Source: Cyanidium caldarium (lineage: Eukaryota > Rhodophyta > Bangiophyceae > Cyanidiales > Cyanidiaceae). Taken from it: DNA of 64,000 bases. Under the pieces are notes generated by a model that searched no databases, was not told the origin of the DNA, and saw only the letters and a list, made by a program, of their open reading frames with translations. The stretch spans positions 223,434-287,433 of the forward strand of contig JANCYW010000018.1 in assembly GCA_026184775.1 (NCBI GenBank). Reading direction: 5' to 3'. Within the stretch, counting starts at the first letter, position 1, and each line of letters begins with the position of its first letter. Below are positions 8,210 to 16,801 of this stretch, piece after piece. Made by a program: the position numbers and the translations under genes.

Positions 8210-10579
8210 ATGCTGGCGTTCCTGTCGCTGCCGCCGTCGACGGGTTGGCTGCGGTGGACGCGGCGGCGGCCGCCGTCGGCCACGCGGCACCGACCGGGCG
8301 ATGTCGGTGACGACAGCGGTGGGCACAGTGGGAGGCAGCACGGAGTTGATGTGGCTGGTGGCGGCAGTTGTGTGGCGGCGCGGCGGTGTCGAGTACGGGG
8401 TGCGAGGGCGTTGTTCATGGTGAGCGGCGGATCGTCGCGAGCTCGGCGACACGCGGAGTCGCAGGGCAAGCACTTGGCGGCGCGCGAGGTGCCCTCCGGG
8501 TGGTCGGGCGCGAACGAGGCGGCCGACAACGAGAGGCCGTTGCCGTCGGCGGAGGACGCGGTGCCGCTGACCGAAGAGGACTGGGTGGAGATAGAGAGGC
8601 AGATGAACGAGGCGGACGACGACGGCGTGTTCGCCGACAACTGGTACAGGTCGGATATGCCGGACGACGAGGAGGAGGGCGCGACGGAAGAGTGGCAAGG
8701 GGAAGTGTCGGAGGATTTCACGCAAGACGAAGAGGATGACGAAGAGGAGATGATGGAGAGTGCCGAGGCCGACATGGCCGCGGATGGCGATGACGTGGCG
8801 ATCGGCGAAGCGACGACGGCGCCGACGACTGCGGAGGGACGGGAGGCGTTGCGAGCGCGTATCCGAGCACGACAAGCGGAAATACGCGGCCAGGCCGGCT
8901 ACGACGCCGTTCGCGAGGATGATTCCATCACGGAAGAAGAGCTCTTCGGGGGACCGTTGCGGCCTTTGTGGTCCGACCAGGACGACGATGGGGACGGTGG
9001 CGGCGGCGAGGCTGCGGAAGCGATTGCGGGCGTTGCTTCAGACCATTTCGGCGGCAGTGCCAACGACAACACTGCGCGCGAGGATGCCGCTGCGGAAACC
9101 GAGCTCCGCGCGGGCGGCCTCACCAACGCGGACGACGTGTATGAGGATGTGCTGCTGAGCGACGCGACCCCGTACGAAGCGGTGTTCTCTTCGCCGCTGA
9201 ACGCTGCGCAGAAGGCCTTCCAACGCATGGTCAACATGAACATCCCCTCCGAGAAGATAATCGAGTGGAGTCACGGCGGCCCGGCGCCGCCGGTGCTCGC
9301 CGCGTTGTACGGCAAGCCGGTGTTGCCGGACATGCCCAAAAAGGGCGAGCGCCTGCAGCTGGACGAGGGCCCGCCGATTCCACCTCCCGAGCACCAGGTT
9401 TGGCGCGTGACCGAGGAGGAGGTGCAGAACCGCCCGCCGAAGCTGAGCGAACTCGAGGAGCTGGATCAGGCGTTGGCGGCGTCGCGACAGCTGATCGACG
9501 ACTCGGGCGCGCACACACCTGCCGACGCAGGCCCGAGGGTGGCCGGCGCTGGCGCGTATGCCACGGGGTGGGAGCGCAGCGGCGGCCGACCACCGGTGCC
9601 GCCGCGCAAGTCACCGGCGGCGGCCGCCGCCGCGGCGGTGATCGGCGGCGGACGCGTCGATTGGCAGGCGCTGCTGGAGGACGATGCGTCGGAGGAGGCT
9701 GACGACGGCGACAAGCAGTATCACGGCGGCGCGCCTGACAGCGCCAGCGGCGCCGTCACTTCGCTCTTGGGCGGCGTTGCGTCGGGCGACGCGCTGAGTG
9801 ATGGCGTCGCCGGCGATCTGGATGCGGACCCGCCGTTCGAGGATGTGTTGGCTTCGCCGGAGGAGTTTCGCGCCGCTGCCGAGGAGGAGGAGGAGGAGGA
9901 GGATGAAGAAGAGGACGATGCGCCGCTATTGCAAGACGAGGAGAACGGCGACGACAAGCAGATGCGCCATTGGATGCAGGCGGCGACTGCGGCAGCGGCG
10001 GCGCAAGAGCCGTCGACCACCGCAGACGGCCGCAAACCACGTCGCCGCCGACGATCGACGGCCAAGAAGGGGGCGACTGCGGACGCCGGTGTCGATGCAG
10101 AAGGCGCGGCGGAGGCAAACGCCACCAACGGGACGATGAACGGGCCGACAGCGGACGGCGATGCGGGGACGGCACCGACGAAACGCACCCGGCGGCGGCG
10201 TCGACGCAGTCGTGTCGACGGGGACGGCGCATCGGACACGGTCGGTCAAGCATCTACCGCGCCCGATATGGACGCCACCGCCACCGCCACCCTAACAAAT
10301 ACGCCCGACGGCGCCGCCGTGATGACAGCCGCACCGCGCACCCACCAATTCCGCGTGTTGATCGATAACGAGGCGCCGAACGCGGTCGTCGAACGCATCC
10401 TGGCGGACATCGAGTCGCAACTCGGTCGCGACATCGAACCGGATTCGTTCTGGTTGGAGCCGGCCGGCGCACAACACAAGCGCGTCGTGGTGCGTATCGA
10501 CCTGAAGGACGAGCCACAGCAACAGGCGATATACCGCAAACTGCAGGCGATCGCCGAGATTCACTCGTTGGATGGATAA
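8210..10579 (+). CDS. Large acidic protein of unknown function
   Basis: Not recognised. The 789-residue product has a basic, hydrophobic N-terminus (MLAFLSLPPSTGWLRWTRRR) that could be an organelle transit peptide. A long Asp/Glu-rich disordered region follows (about 60-270). Next comes a conserved-looking block, AQKAFQRMVNMNIPSEKIIEWSH followed by PVLAALYGKPVLPDMPKKGE and PPIPPPEHQVWRVTEEEV. Further acidic runs include a Glu/Asp stretch at about 555-575. Then come basic Arg clusters (KPRRRRRSTAKK, KRTRRRRRRSR) and a final globular stretch of about 75 residues (HQFRVLIDNEAPNAVVERIL to the end) with an alternating alpha/beta pattern. Acidic plus basic tracts fit a nucleic-acid-associated or chaperone-like role, or an organelle ribosome factor, but nothing decides between these. 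The start is the first ATG of the frame. Confidence 0.75.
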   Translation: MLAFLSLPPSTGWLRWTRRRPPSATRHRPGDVGDDSGGHSGRQHGVDVAGGGSCVAARRCRVRGARALFMVSGGSSRARRHAESQGKHLAAREVPSGWSGANEAADNERPLPSAEDAVPLTEEDWVEIERQMNEADDDGVFADNWYRSDMPDDEEEGATEEWQGEVSEDFTQDEEDDEEEMMESAEADMAADGDDVAIGEATTAPTTAEGREALRARIRARQAEIRGQAGYDAVREDDSITEEELFGGPLRPLWSDQDDDGDGGGGEAAEAIAGVASDHFGGSANDNTAREDAAAETELRAGGLTNADDVYEDVLLSDATPYEAVFSSPLNAAQKAFQRMVNMNIPSEKIIEWSHGGPAPPVLAALYGKPVLPDMPKKGERLQLDEGPPIPPPEHQVWRVTEEEVQNRPPKLSELEELDQALAASRQLIDDSGAHTPADAGPRVAGAGAYATGWERSGGRPPVPPRKSPAAAAAAAVIGGGRVDWQALLEDDASEEADDGDKQYHGGAPDSASGAVTSLLGGVASGDALSDGVAGDLDADPPFEDVLASPEEFRAAAEEEEEEEDEEEDDAPLLQDEENGDDKQMRHWMQAATAAAAAQEPSTTADGRKPRRRRRSTAKKGATADAGVDAEGAAEANATNGTMNGPTADGDAGTAPTKRTRRRRRRSRVDGDGASDTVGQASTAPDMDATATATLTNTPDGAAVMTAAPRTHQFRVLIDNEAPNAVVERILADIESQLGRDIEPDSFWLEPAGAQHKRVVVRIDLKDEPQQQAIYRKLQAIAEIHSLDG

Positions 10580-10647
10580 AGTTTTGTGTTCTGAACGACA
10601 CCGGAGCGCGGACAGGGAACAGGGGTGGTGGTGGTGGTGATAGGTAT

Positions 10648-13440
10648 TTAGGCGCCGGGTTGGTCATCGGTGACCGCCTCCGCACGGTTGCCGTCCGCGG
10701 TGGCGGTGGTGGGGGTGCTCGGCGTCGATGACACTGCGGGCGGTCCGCCGGTCGTTCGTTGCACCCGCCGTTCTTGCCGCCGTTGCTGGCGTTCAAACCG
10801 CAGCAGATCGCGTTCATAGGTGGAGAGCTCGCCTTGCGGCTTGCCACCCTGCACCTCCAACTCCACCTCCATTTCCAGCTCCTCGATCGGAGCACCGTTG
10901 GCGCCACTCCCCGCGGCGTTCCCACTTGCCGCAGCATCCGCAGCGGCATCCCGCCGCGGCAAGAGCGCCTTGCGGCTGACGCGCACCTGCCCGCGCGCAC
11001 TCACCTCGGTCACCCGCACCCGCACCGTATCGCCCTCGCGCACCACGTCCTCCATCTTGCCCACCCGATACCACTCCAGCTCGGAGATGTGCAACCACGC
11101 CTCGCGCCCGCTCACCTCATCCAACTCCACGTACGCGCCGAACGGCAGTATCTTGACGACGCGCGCTTCCTCAAAGACCTGACCGGTCTCCACATCGGTG
11201 GTGACCGCCTGAACGCGCCGCGCCGCCTTGTGCAACACCGCCTCGTCGGCACTGAGCAGCGTCACCGTGCCGTCGGCGTCGATATCGATGGAGAGGACGT
11301 CGTCGCCGCCGCACTCTTCGATGATGCCGCGCACCACCCGACCGCCCGCACCGATCACGTCACCGATGCGTTTCGGCGCCACCGTCAGCACGCGCACCTT
11401 GGGCACCGAGACCGGCAGCGTCGGCCGCGGCGCCGGACACACCGCCGCCATCCGCTCCAGAATGTAGAAACAGGCCTGGCGTGCCCGCTGCAACGCCTCC
11501 CGCAACAGCGCCACCGTCACGCCCTCCACCTTGATGTCCATCTGCAGGGCGGTGATGCCGTCCGCCGAACGGGCCACTTTGAAATCCATATCGCCGAGCG
11601 CATCCTCTATGCCCAAGATGTCGGTGAGGATGACGTGTCGCGGCGCTGCGGAGGATGCCTCTGCCTGCGGCTCCCATATCAATCCCATCGCCACTCCGGC
11701 CACCGGCGCGCGAACGGGCACGCCCGCATCCATCAGCGCCAGACAACCGCCACACACCGACGCCATCGAACTGCTGCCGTTGCTCTCCAGCACGTTGGTC
11801 TCGACGCGGATCACGTACGGGAACTGCTCGCGCGGCGGCACCACCGGCTCCAGTGCCCGCTGCGCCAGCATCCCGTGGCCGATCTCGCGGCGGCCGGGCG
11901 TGCCGAGGCGACCCACTTCGCCGACCGCAAACGGAGGGAAGAGGTATTGGAGGTAAAAATGGGCCAGGCGCTCGCCCAGCAGCGACTCGCTGCGCTGGGC
12001 GCTGTCGCGGCCGCCCAGCGTGGCCACCGCCAGCACCTGCGTCTCGCCGCGGGTGAACAGCGACGAGCCGTGCGCACACGGCAGCGGCGTCTGGGTGATG
12101 TCGATATCGCGGATGGTATCGACAGCCCGTCCGTCCGGTCGCACCGCCTCGTCCAGCACCAGCCGCCGCATCTCCGCCGACAGCACCCGCTTCCAGGCCA
12201 TGTCCAGCAGTGTGCGGCGCTTCTGGGCGGCTTCCGGATCGGCATCGGTTGCTTCGCGCGACGGATAGCGAGCGCTCATCACCGACTGGCGCACCGCCTC
12301 GATGGCGATGTTGCGGGCGGCTTTGCCGGTGGTGCGCAACGCCGCGCCCAGACCGGCCGCCAACGCCGCCGCGCGGATATCATCCATATCCGCTGGCAGC
12401 GGCACGCGTAGATCGCTCTGGTCCTTTTCCAGTGGCTCGCCGCGATGCGTCTGCACCCGCTGCCGGAACTCGTCGATGCCGCGGCAGATGGCAGCGATCG
12501 CCCGCTGCGCCAGTTGGACCGCCTCCAGCACCTGCTCCTCTGTGGCGAACAAGAAACCGCCCTCGATCATGAGGATGGCGTGCTGCGTGCCCGCCACCAC
12601 CATGTCCATGTGTTTGGCGTCGCCGTGCATCTGCTCTTCGGTGGGGTTGAGCACCAGCGTGCCGTCGGCGCGCATGCCCACCCGCACCGCCGCCAAGCTG
12701 GCGCGCATGGGCACCGTGGAGAGGGCCATGGCGGCTGCGGCGCCGCACAGCGCCAGCGTGTCCGCCTGGTTGCGGCCGTCGTACGAGAAGACGTGCGCCA
12801 GCACTTGCGTCTCCTTGAAGAAGCCCTCGCCGATGCACGGGCGCAGCGGGCGGTCGATGAGGCGCGACATCAGGATCTCGCGCTCGCCTGGCTTGTCGCG
12901 CTTGATGTACCCGGCGGTGGTGCGGCCGACCGCGGAGAAGCGCTCTAAATAATCGACACGCAGCGGGAGAAAGTCGATGTTAGGCGCAGCGGACGAATCG
13001 TGGCACACGGTGCAGTAGACCACGGTGTCGCCGGTGCGCACCGTCACCGCCGCGTCGGCCTGCCGGGCGAAAAAGCCGCTCTCGAGGGTGATGGGCGCGG
13101 CGCCATCGATTTCGATGGTGTACGACACCGACGGCAGTTTGGCACGGAGGCGCAGTCGGTGAGAGGCGCACCGTCGGGGGTGGGTACGGTGGCGGTAGCG
13201 GCGGAGTGAAGAAGGGAACGCGACGCCGTCAGGAGCGCATGGGATGAACGACGACGCTGCTGGGCAGGAAAGCCCGCGTGTCCCATCCCAGGATCGTAAG
13301 CGGCAGCACCCAGGGGCGGCTGCGGCCCGCGGTTGGCGTTGGCCGACGGCAGTGGCGCTGGCGGTGAACGCCAACGGAAGCGCCCGCTGCAACCGTGATC
13401 GGGACTGCTGCAGGAACGCACCCTTCCGTGCCTCCGCCAT
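10648..13440 (-). CDS. Polynucleotide phosphorylase, organelle-targeted
   Basis: Phosphorolytic 3'-5' exoribonuclease and RNA-tailing enzyme of plastids or mitochondria. After an N-terminal region rich in Arg, Ser and Ala (about 110 residues, transit-peptide-like), the first RNase PH domain starts at YTIEIDGAAPITLESGFFARQADAAV and includes YLERFSAVGRTTAGYIKRD and SRLIDRPLRP. The second RNase PH core shows RGETQVLAVATLGG, FPPFAVGEVGRLGTPGRREIGHG and VETNVLESNGSSSMASVCGG. The KH domain (VIGAGGRVVRGIIEECG, near residue 690) and an S1 domain (FEEARVVKILPFGAYVELDE through EWYRVGKMEDVVREGD) close the enzyme. A low-complexity tail follows. Start at 13440 (MAEARKG) gives 930 residues. Whether it goes to plastid or mitochondrion cannot be told from the sequence. 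Confidence 0.95.
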   Translation of the reverse strand: MAEARKGAFLQQSRSRLQRALPLAFTASATAVGQRQPRAAAAPGCCRLRSWDGTRGLSCPAASSFIPCAPDGVAFPSSLRRYRHRTHPRRCASHRLRLRAKLPSVSYTIEIDGAAPITLESGFFARQADAAVTVRTGDTVVYCTVCHDSSAAPNIDFLPLRVDYLERFSAVGRTTAGYIKRDKPGEREILMSRLIDRPLRPCIGEGFFKETQVLAHVFSYDGRNQADTLALCGAAAAMALSTVPMRASLAAVRVGMRADGTLVLNPTEEQMHGDAKHMDMVVAGTQHAILMIEGGFLFATEEQVLEAVQLAQRAIAAICRGIDEFRQRVQTHRGEPLEKDQSDLRVPLPADMDDIRAAALAAGLGAALRTTGKAARNIAIEAVRQSVMSARYPSREATDADPEAAQKRRTLLDMAWKRVLSAEMRRLVLDEAVRPDGRAVDTIRDIDITQTPLPCAHGSSLFTRGETQVLAVATLGGRDSAQRSESLLGERLAHFYLQYLFPPFAVGEVGRLGTPGRREIGHGMLAQRALEPVVPPREQFPYVIRVETNVLESNGSSSMASVCGGCLALMDAGVPVRAPVAGVAMGLIWEPQAEASSAAPRHVILTDILGIEDALGDMDFKVARSADGITALQMDIKVEGVTVALLREALQRARQACFYILERMAAVCPAPRPTLPVSVPKVRVLTVAPKRIGDVIGAGGRVVRGIIEECGGDDVLSIDIDADGTVTLLSADEAVLHKAARRVQAVTTDVETGQVFEEARVVKILPFGAYVELDEVSGREAWLHISELEWYRVGKMEDVVREGDTVRVRVTEVSARGQVRVSRKALLPRRDAAADAAASGNAAGSGANGAPIEELEMEVELEVQGGKPQGELSTYERDLLRFERQQRRQERRVQRTTGGPPAVSSTPSTPTTATADGNRAEAVTDDQPGA

Positions 13441-13771
13441 GACCACTGAAACCTTCAGAAGACACGCCTCAGTGGTGCTACAACAAACCGTCGCCGTCCG
13501 TGTCCCCGATGCCGTGGCGGCCACCGGCGCACCCGACGGAGAGGGCGTGTGCGTAGGAATCGCGCGACGCGATGGCACACGCCGGAGCGCCAGTCGCCGC
13601 CGACGAGACGACGGGAATCGTGTGCGTCGATGAGGCGCCCGATGCAACCAGCGGCGCGTTCTGATGCTCCCTCACCGATATATGGGGCCCTGTTTTATAA
13701 AGTTCATGCACGCGCATACCCACCGGCGTCAACGGTAAACTGCCCGTATCCGCAACATCGACCGCGGCCGC
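13441..13771. promoter_or_regulatory. Upstream region of PNPase with a TATA-like element
   Basis: This 331-base spacer is between two minus-strand genes. TTTTATAAAG at 13693-13702 reads as a TATA box on either strand and lies about 250 bases upstream of the PNPase ATG. No other gene was seen. Confidence 0.35.
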
Positions 13772-14719
13772 CTATCCGAAACAGCCGAATAGACGCGCCA
13801 GGCCCTTGCGCCTCGGCTTGGACGGCCTCTCCGCGGCTGCCGCCGGCGCCTTCTCCTCCGCTTTCGCCACCTCCACGTCCTGGCTCAGGGAGGACGGCAT
13901 CGACTGCTCCGAGTCCTTGTCCACGGGTGCCTCGACTACCTGTTGACGAGCCGAGATGGGCGACTCGTTGCCGAATGGCTGGCGGTCCGCGTCGTTCCGC
14001 TTGAACAGCGCTTGGCTCGACTTGATCACCTGGCTCGGGCGGGACACCCAGCTCGCCAAATGGTCGCCGCGGCCCGGGGATACCGTGGTGGGCGCGCTAT
14101 CCGCCGCCGCCGCCGCCGCCACCGCCGTTTGATCCGCCGGGGCACTGGACGGGGTAGCCGGCGGCGTACCCGGCACGGCAGCATTCTCCACCGCTGCCGC
14201 CGTGGGCGTCGAGGTGGTGCTTCCACTGCCGCGACGCAGACTCCAGCTCCAGCCGACATGCTCGTGCCGCTTGCGCGACTCCGCCGAGCGCGCCGAGTCC
14301 AGTCTGCCCACCGGCGCCGCCTCCGCCTCCGCGTCCTCCTCGGTGTCGGGGCTCACCGGCGACACGTCCAGCGCGTTCCCCATCGTCTCGCCTGCCTGCT
14401 GGTTCCGCCGCTGCTCCTTCGCCTCCCGCAACGTGTCCCGCAGGGCCATCAACCGCTTGGGCGGCTTGCGCTCCGGCAGCTTCACCAACACGCTCTCCCG
14501 GTCCGCCGTCGGCACTCTGGCCGCCGCCATCGACGTCGCTTGGACGCGGCCATTCAGTTCGCTGTCCTGCGCCGCTGTTTTGAGGTTCATCTTGTCGCTA
14601 TCCCGCTGCGCCTGCACCACCTCGGATGCGGTCGGCGCCCACACCGAGCCCGGTTCATCAAACGCTCCCGCCAGCATGCGGGCCTCCCGCCTCGCGCGCC
14701 TGTTATGTACCTGAGACAT
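13772..14719 (-). CDS. Disordered protein of unknown function
   Basis: Not recognised. The 315-residue product is rich in Ala, Ser, Pro, Glu and Arg and is predicted disordered. The N-terminus is basic (SQVHNRRARREARML), with a possible helix at LPERKPPKRLMALRDTLREAKEQRR. The C-terminus is a short basic and hydrophobic end, SKPRRKGLARLFGCFG, with a Cys three residues from the end, which could act as an amphipathic or lipidated membrane anchor; this is inference. The ATG at 14719 was chosen over a longer frame because the upstream part overlaps the Tim10 promoter on the other strand. Codon use matches the neighbours. Confidence 0.6.
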   Translation of the reverse strand: MSQVHNRRARREARMLAGAFDEPGSVWAPTASEVVQAQRDSDKMNLKTAAQDSELNGRVQATSMAAARVPTADRESVLVKLPERKPPKRLMALRDTLREAKEQRRNQQAGETMGNALDVSPVSPDTEEDAEAEAAPVGRLDSARSAESRKRHEHVGWSWSLRRGSGSTTSTPTAAAVENAAVPGTPPATPSSAPADQTAVAAAAAADSAPTTVSPGRGDHLASWVSRPSQVIKSSQALFKRNDADRQPFGNESPISARQQVVEAPVDKDSEQSMPSSLSQDVEVAKAEEKAPAAAAERPSKPRRKGLARLFGCFG

Positions 14720-15023
14720 GGGGGTGGATTGCGAGGAGCGACGGAGCCCGGAACGTGAACGAGTGACACGCAGCGCCAGAACAACAACAGAGGTGGCGGT
14801 GAGGGCCGCATTCGACCAATTTGAAAGCGAAACGCGCGTTGCGTTTCCCGCCGCGGTCGCCTCCGCGATCCGCGATGGGCAACGCCGCCCGATGCGCGCT
14901 GGTGGCTCGCGCGATTCGGGGAGGGTCACTTTGGAAGGGCCCGGTGGGGTGTGCGCGACGCTCGGGAACGTCGCGTTCGTCGCACGGCCGCACCACCGCT
15001 CCTGGCTGGAGGATTCGAGCACC
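14720..15023. promoter_or_regulatory. Divergent promoter region, orphan / TIM10
   Basis: This 304-base spacer sits between divergently transcribed genes. The Tim10 frame is open through it, but translation of that part is not Tim10-like. No RNA gene or clear element was seen. Confidence 0.35.
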
Positions 15024-15287
15024 ATGGATCCGTCGGCGATGAATCCGGTGGACTTGGCCAGGAGGGAAATGGCCTTTTACGCGGATCTGTTCAATAAAAT
15101 GGCGGAAGTGTGTTTCCGCAAGTGCGTCACCCGGTACTCGGACGGCGATCTGCAGACGGGCGAGAACGTGTGCGTCGATCGATGTGTGAGCAAGTACTTG
15201 TCGGCGCTGCAAAAAGTGGGTGAGCTGTTGCAAGAAACCCAACAACAGCAGACCGGCGGGGCGGTGGGCGGACTGCCCTCTCGATGA
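15024..15287 (+). CDS. TIM10: Tim10-type small TIM chaperone
   Basis: Small chaperone of the mitochondrial intermembrane space that escorts hydrophobic carrier proteins to the TIM22 translocase, normally as a hexamer with Tim9. The 87-residue product has the twin CX3C motif: Cys30-FRK-Cys34 and Cys50-VDR-Cys54 with 15 residues between. It also has the flanking family pattern YSDGDLQTGENVCVDRCVSKYL. Tim10 rather than Tim9 or Tim8 is suggested by MAFYADLFNKMAEVCFRKC and the KY after the second motif. The start MDPSAMN gives the usual length; the frame is open 100 codons further upstream without family resemblance. Confidence 0.93.
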   Translation: MDPSAMNPVDLARREMAFYADLFNKMAEVCFRKCVTRYSDGDLQTGENVCVDRCVSKYLSALQKVGELLQETQQQQTGGAVGGLPSR

Positions 15288-15338
15288 GGAGGGGGAACGG
15301 GGGGCCAACTGCGCACGATCGCACCGTGTAGGATCTCG

Positions 15339-16532
15339 CTATCGGAGGATTTCCGCGTCGATCAAATCCTCATTCTCCAACCCGACGTCTTCCGCAGTGG
15401 CATCGGGATCCATCGGATCGCCCTCGGGGTCGTAGAAGCGCACTCGCTGCATCGGCACGTGCAGATCGCGGCAGAACGCCTCGAACAGCACCCGCAGCGG
15501 TAGAGCGCCGCCGCCGCCGCGCACCGGGAAGGGGTACGTGCGTGGTGGCGCGCGGGCGTCGTGGCGGATGCGCAGGAATTCGGTCGCGTGCGATGGCGCT
15601 GTGGGTGTGGAGCGATGTCGCAGCACGGCGCGGATGCGGCCACCGTGCGCCAGCGGCAGGTCGGCGACGCGAGCGCCCACCGACACCACCCACTGCGGAT
15701 CCGCATCCAGGTAAAACTGCAGTTCGTCTACGGCGGCGTTGAATCCGTATCGCTTCCCGAAATTCTGCAACGTCTCATCCAACACCGTATCGGGCGTCAC
15801 CCAGAAATGCGCGTCGTGCGGGATGCCCTGCATGGTGACGGCGATGCGGATGGTGTCGCCTCGGGGAGGCTGTGACTGCCCCGGCGCTTCCGGCACCAGC
15901 TCTACATCCGATGACGACGACAACGACGACGACGACGACGACGTGTCGGTCCGCTGGAATGTGGGCGGGCGTTGGCGCCGCTGCCGGGCCAGCTGCTCGG
16001 CGCGCTCCACCTGCTCCCACATATCACGCAGTTGCGGGTCGCTGTGATCGCCTCGCACCGCTTGCGGCGACGGAGGCCCTCGGGCATCCTCCGCTGTGGC
16101 CGTCCGGTGCTCTCGTGCACGCCGCCGCCGGGCGTATTCCGCAGCGTTCAGCTGCTCCATCGACCACTCGGCGTTGCTGGACGAGGAGCTGGCCACCTGT
16201 TCGAGTGGGTCGTCCCCGCTCTCCTCAGACTCGGAGAGCGCTTCCGCATGTTTGCCGTACATCGAGCGTTGCCGTCGCAGCCGCCGCGCCCGTTTTCGTT
16301 GCTGCGCGTCCGAGGGTGGCGAGGTGTGCGACCCGCTGCGGCGAGCGCGCCGCCGAGACGGACCGAGCGCAGCCCACTCGCCGTCCTGGTCGTCGTCATC
16401 GAGCGGTTTGGAATTGGGAGAGGAGCGGTCCGATTCGTGCTCTGTGGTCACCAGCGCCGCTGGCCAATTGCCCAGCACGAAAAACTCGTCCTCGTCCTCG
16501 TTGGCCACGTTGCGAGCGTCGGCGGTGGCCAT
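15339..16532 (-). CDS. Rad60/Esc2/NIP45-like protein with SUMO-like domains
   Basis: The 397-residue product has an acidic, Ser/Arg-rich disordered N-terminal half with a Ser/Asp tract, then two ubiquitin-like folds. The first spans about 245-330 (IRIAVTMQGIPHDAHFWVTPDTVLDETLQNFGKRY and on). The second is at the C-terminus (about 335-397), with LRVLFEAFCRDLHVPMQRVRFYDPEGDPMDP and ending NEDLIDAEILR. The second has the SUMO-like LEDGDxIDA-type ending without a diglycine. This layout is that of the Rad60/Esc2/NIP45 family, which acts with SUMO and the Smc5/6 complex in genome stability. The closest family member cannot be fixed by eye. Start at 16532 (MATADARN) gives the acidic N-terminus directly. 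Confidence 0.75.
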   Translation of the reverse strand: MATADARNVANEDEDEFFVLGNWPAALVTTEHESDRSSPNSKPLDDDDQDGEWAALGPSRRRARRSGSHTSPPSDAQQRKRARRLRRQRSMYGKHAEALSESEESGDDPLEQVASSSSSNAEWSMEQLNAAEYARRRRAREHRTATAEDARGPPSPQAVRGDHSDPQLRDMWEQVERAEQLARQRRQRPPTFQRTDTSSSSSSLSSSSDVELVPEAPGQSQPPRGDTIRIAVTMQGIPHDAHFWVTPDTVLDETLQNFGKRYGFNAAVDELQFYLDADPQWVVSVGARVADLPLAHGGRIRAVLRHRSTPTAPSHATEFLRIRHDARAPPRTYPFPVRGGGGALPLRVLFEAFCRDLHVPMQRVRFYDPEGDPMDPDATAEDVGLENEDLIDAEILR

Positions 16533-16801
16533 AGATAACCGACACGTTAGCACTGCTTTCTCCCCACCAAAACTACCCAATACGATAACGCGTCTCACTG
16601 TCCGTCATACACAGGCTCTGTAACGGCCTTACGTCCACCGCTGCATCGTCCTCCAACGCTGTGCTTCGCGTCACCCGAGGCAGCGCCCGAGTGGCAGACC
16701 CGCCAACCGTTCGTGGCCGCCCGCGCAGAGACGACCCGTTCGCCGTCGGGCAGCGGTGCCGAGAGAGCGTCCGTTCGTCGGGAGGCGATGGTTCGGTCGT
16801 G

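Noticed and set aside
10759-12411. 550-codon plus-strand open frame opposite the PNPase gene
   Set aside because: Composition is His/Arg/Ala-rich with no domain, and it mirrors the third-position GC bias of the real gene.
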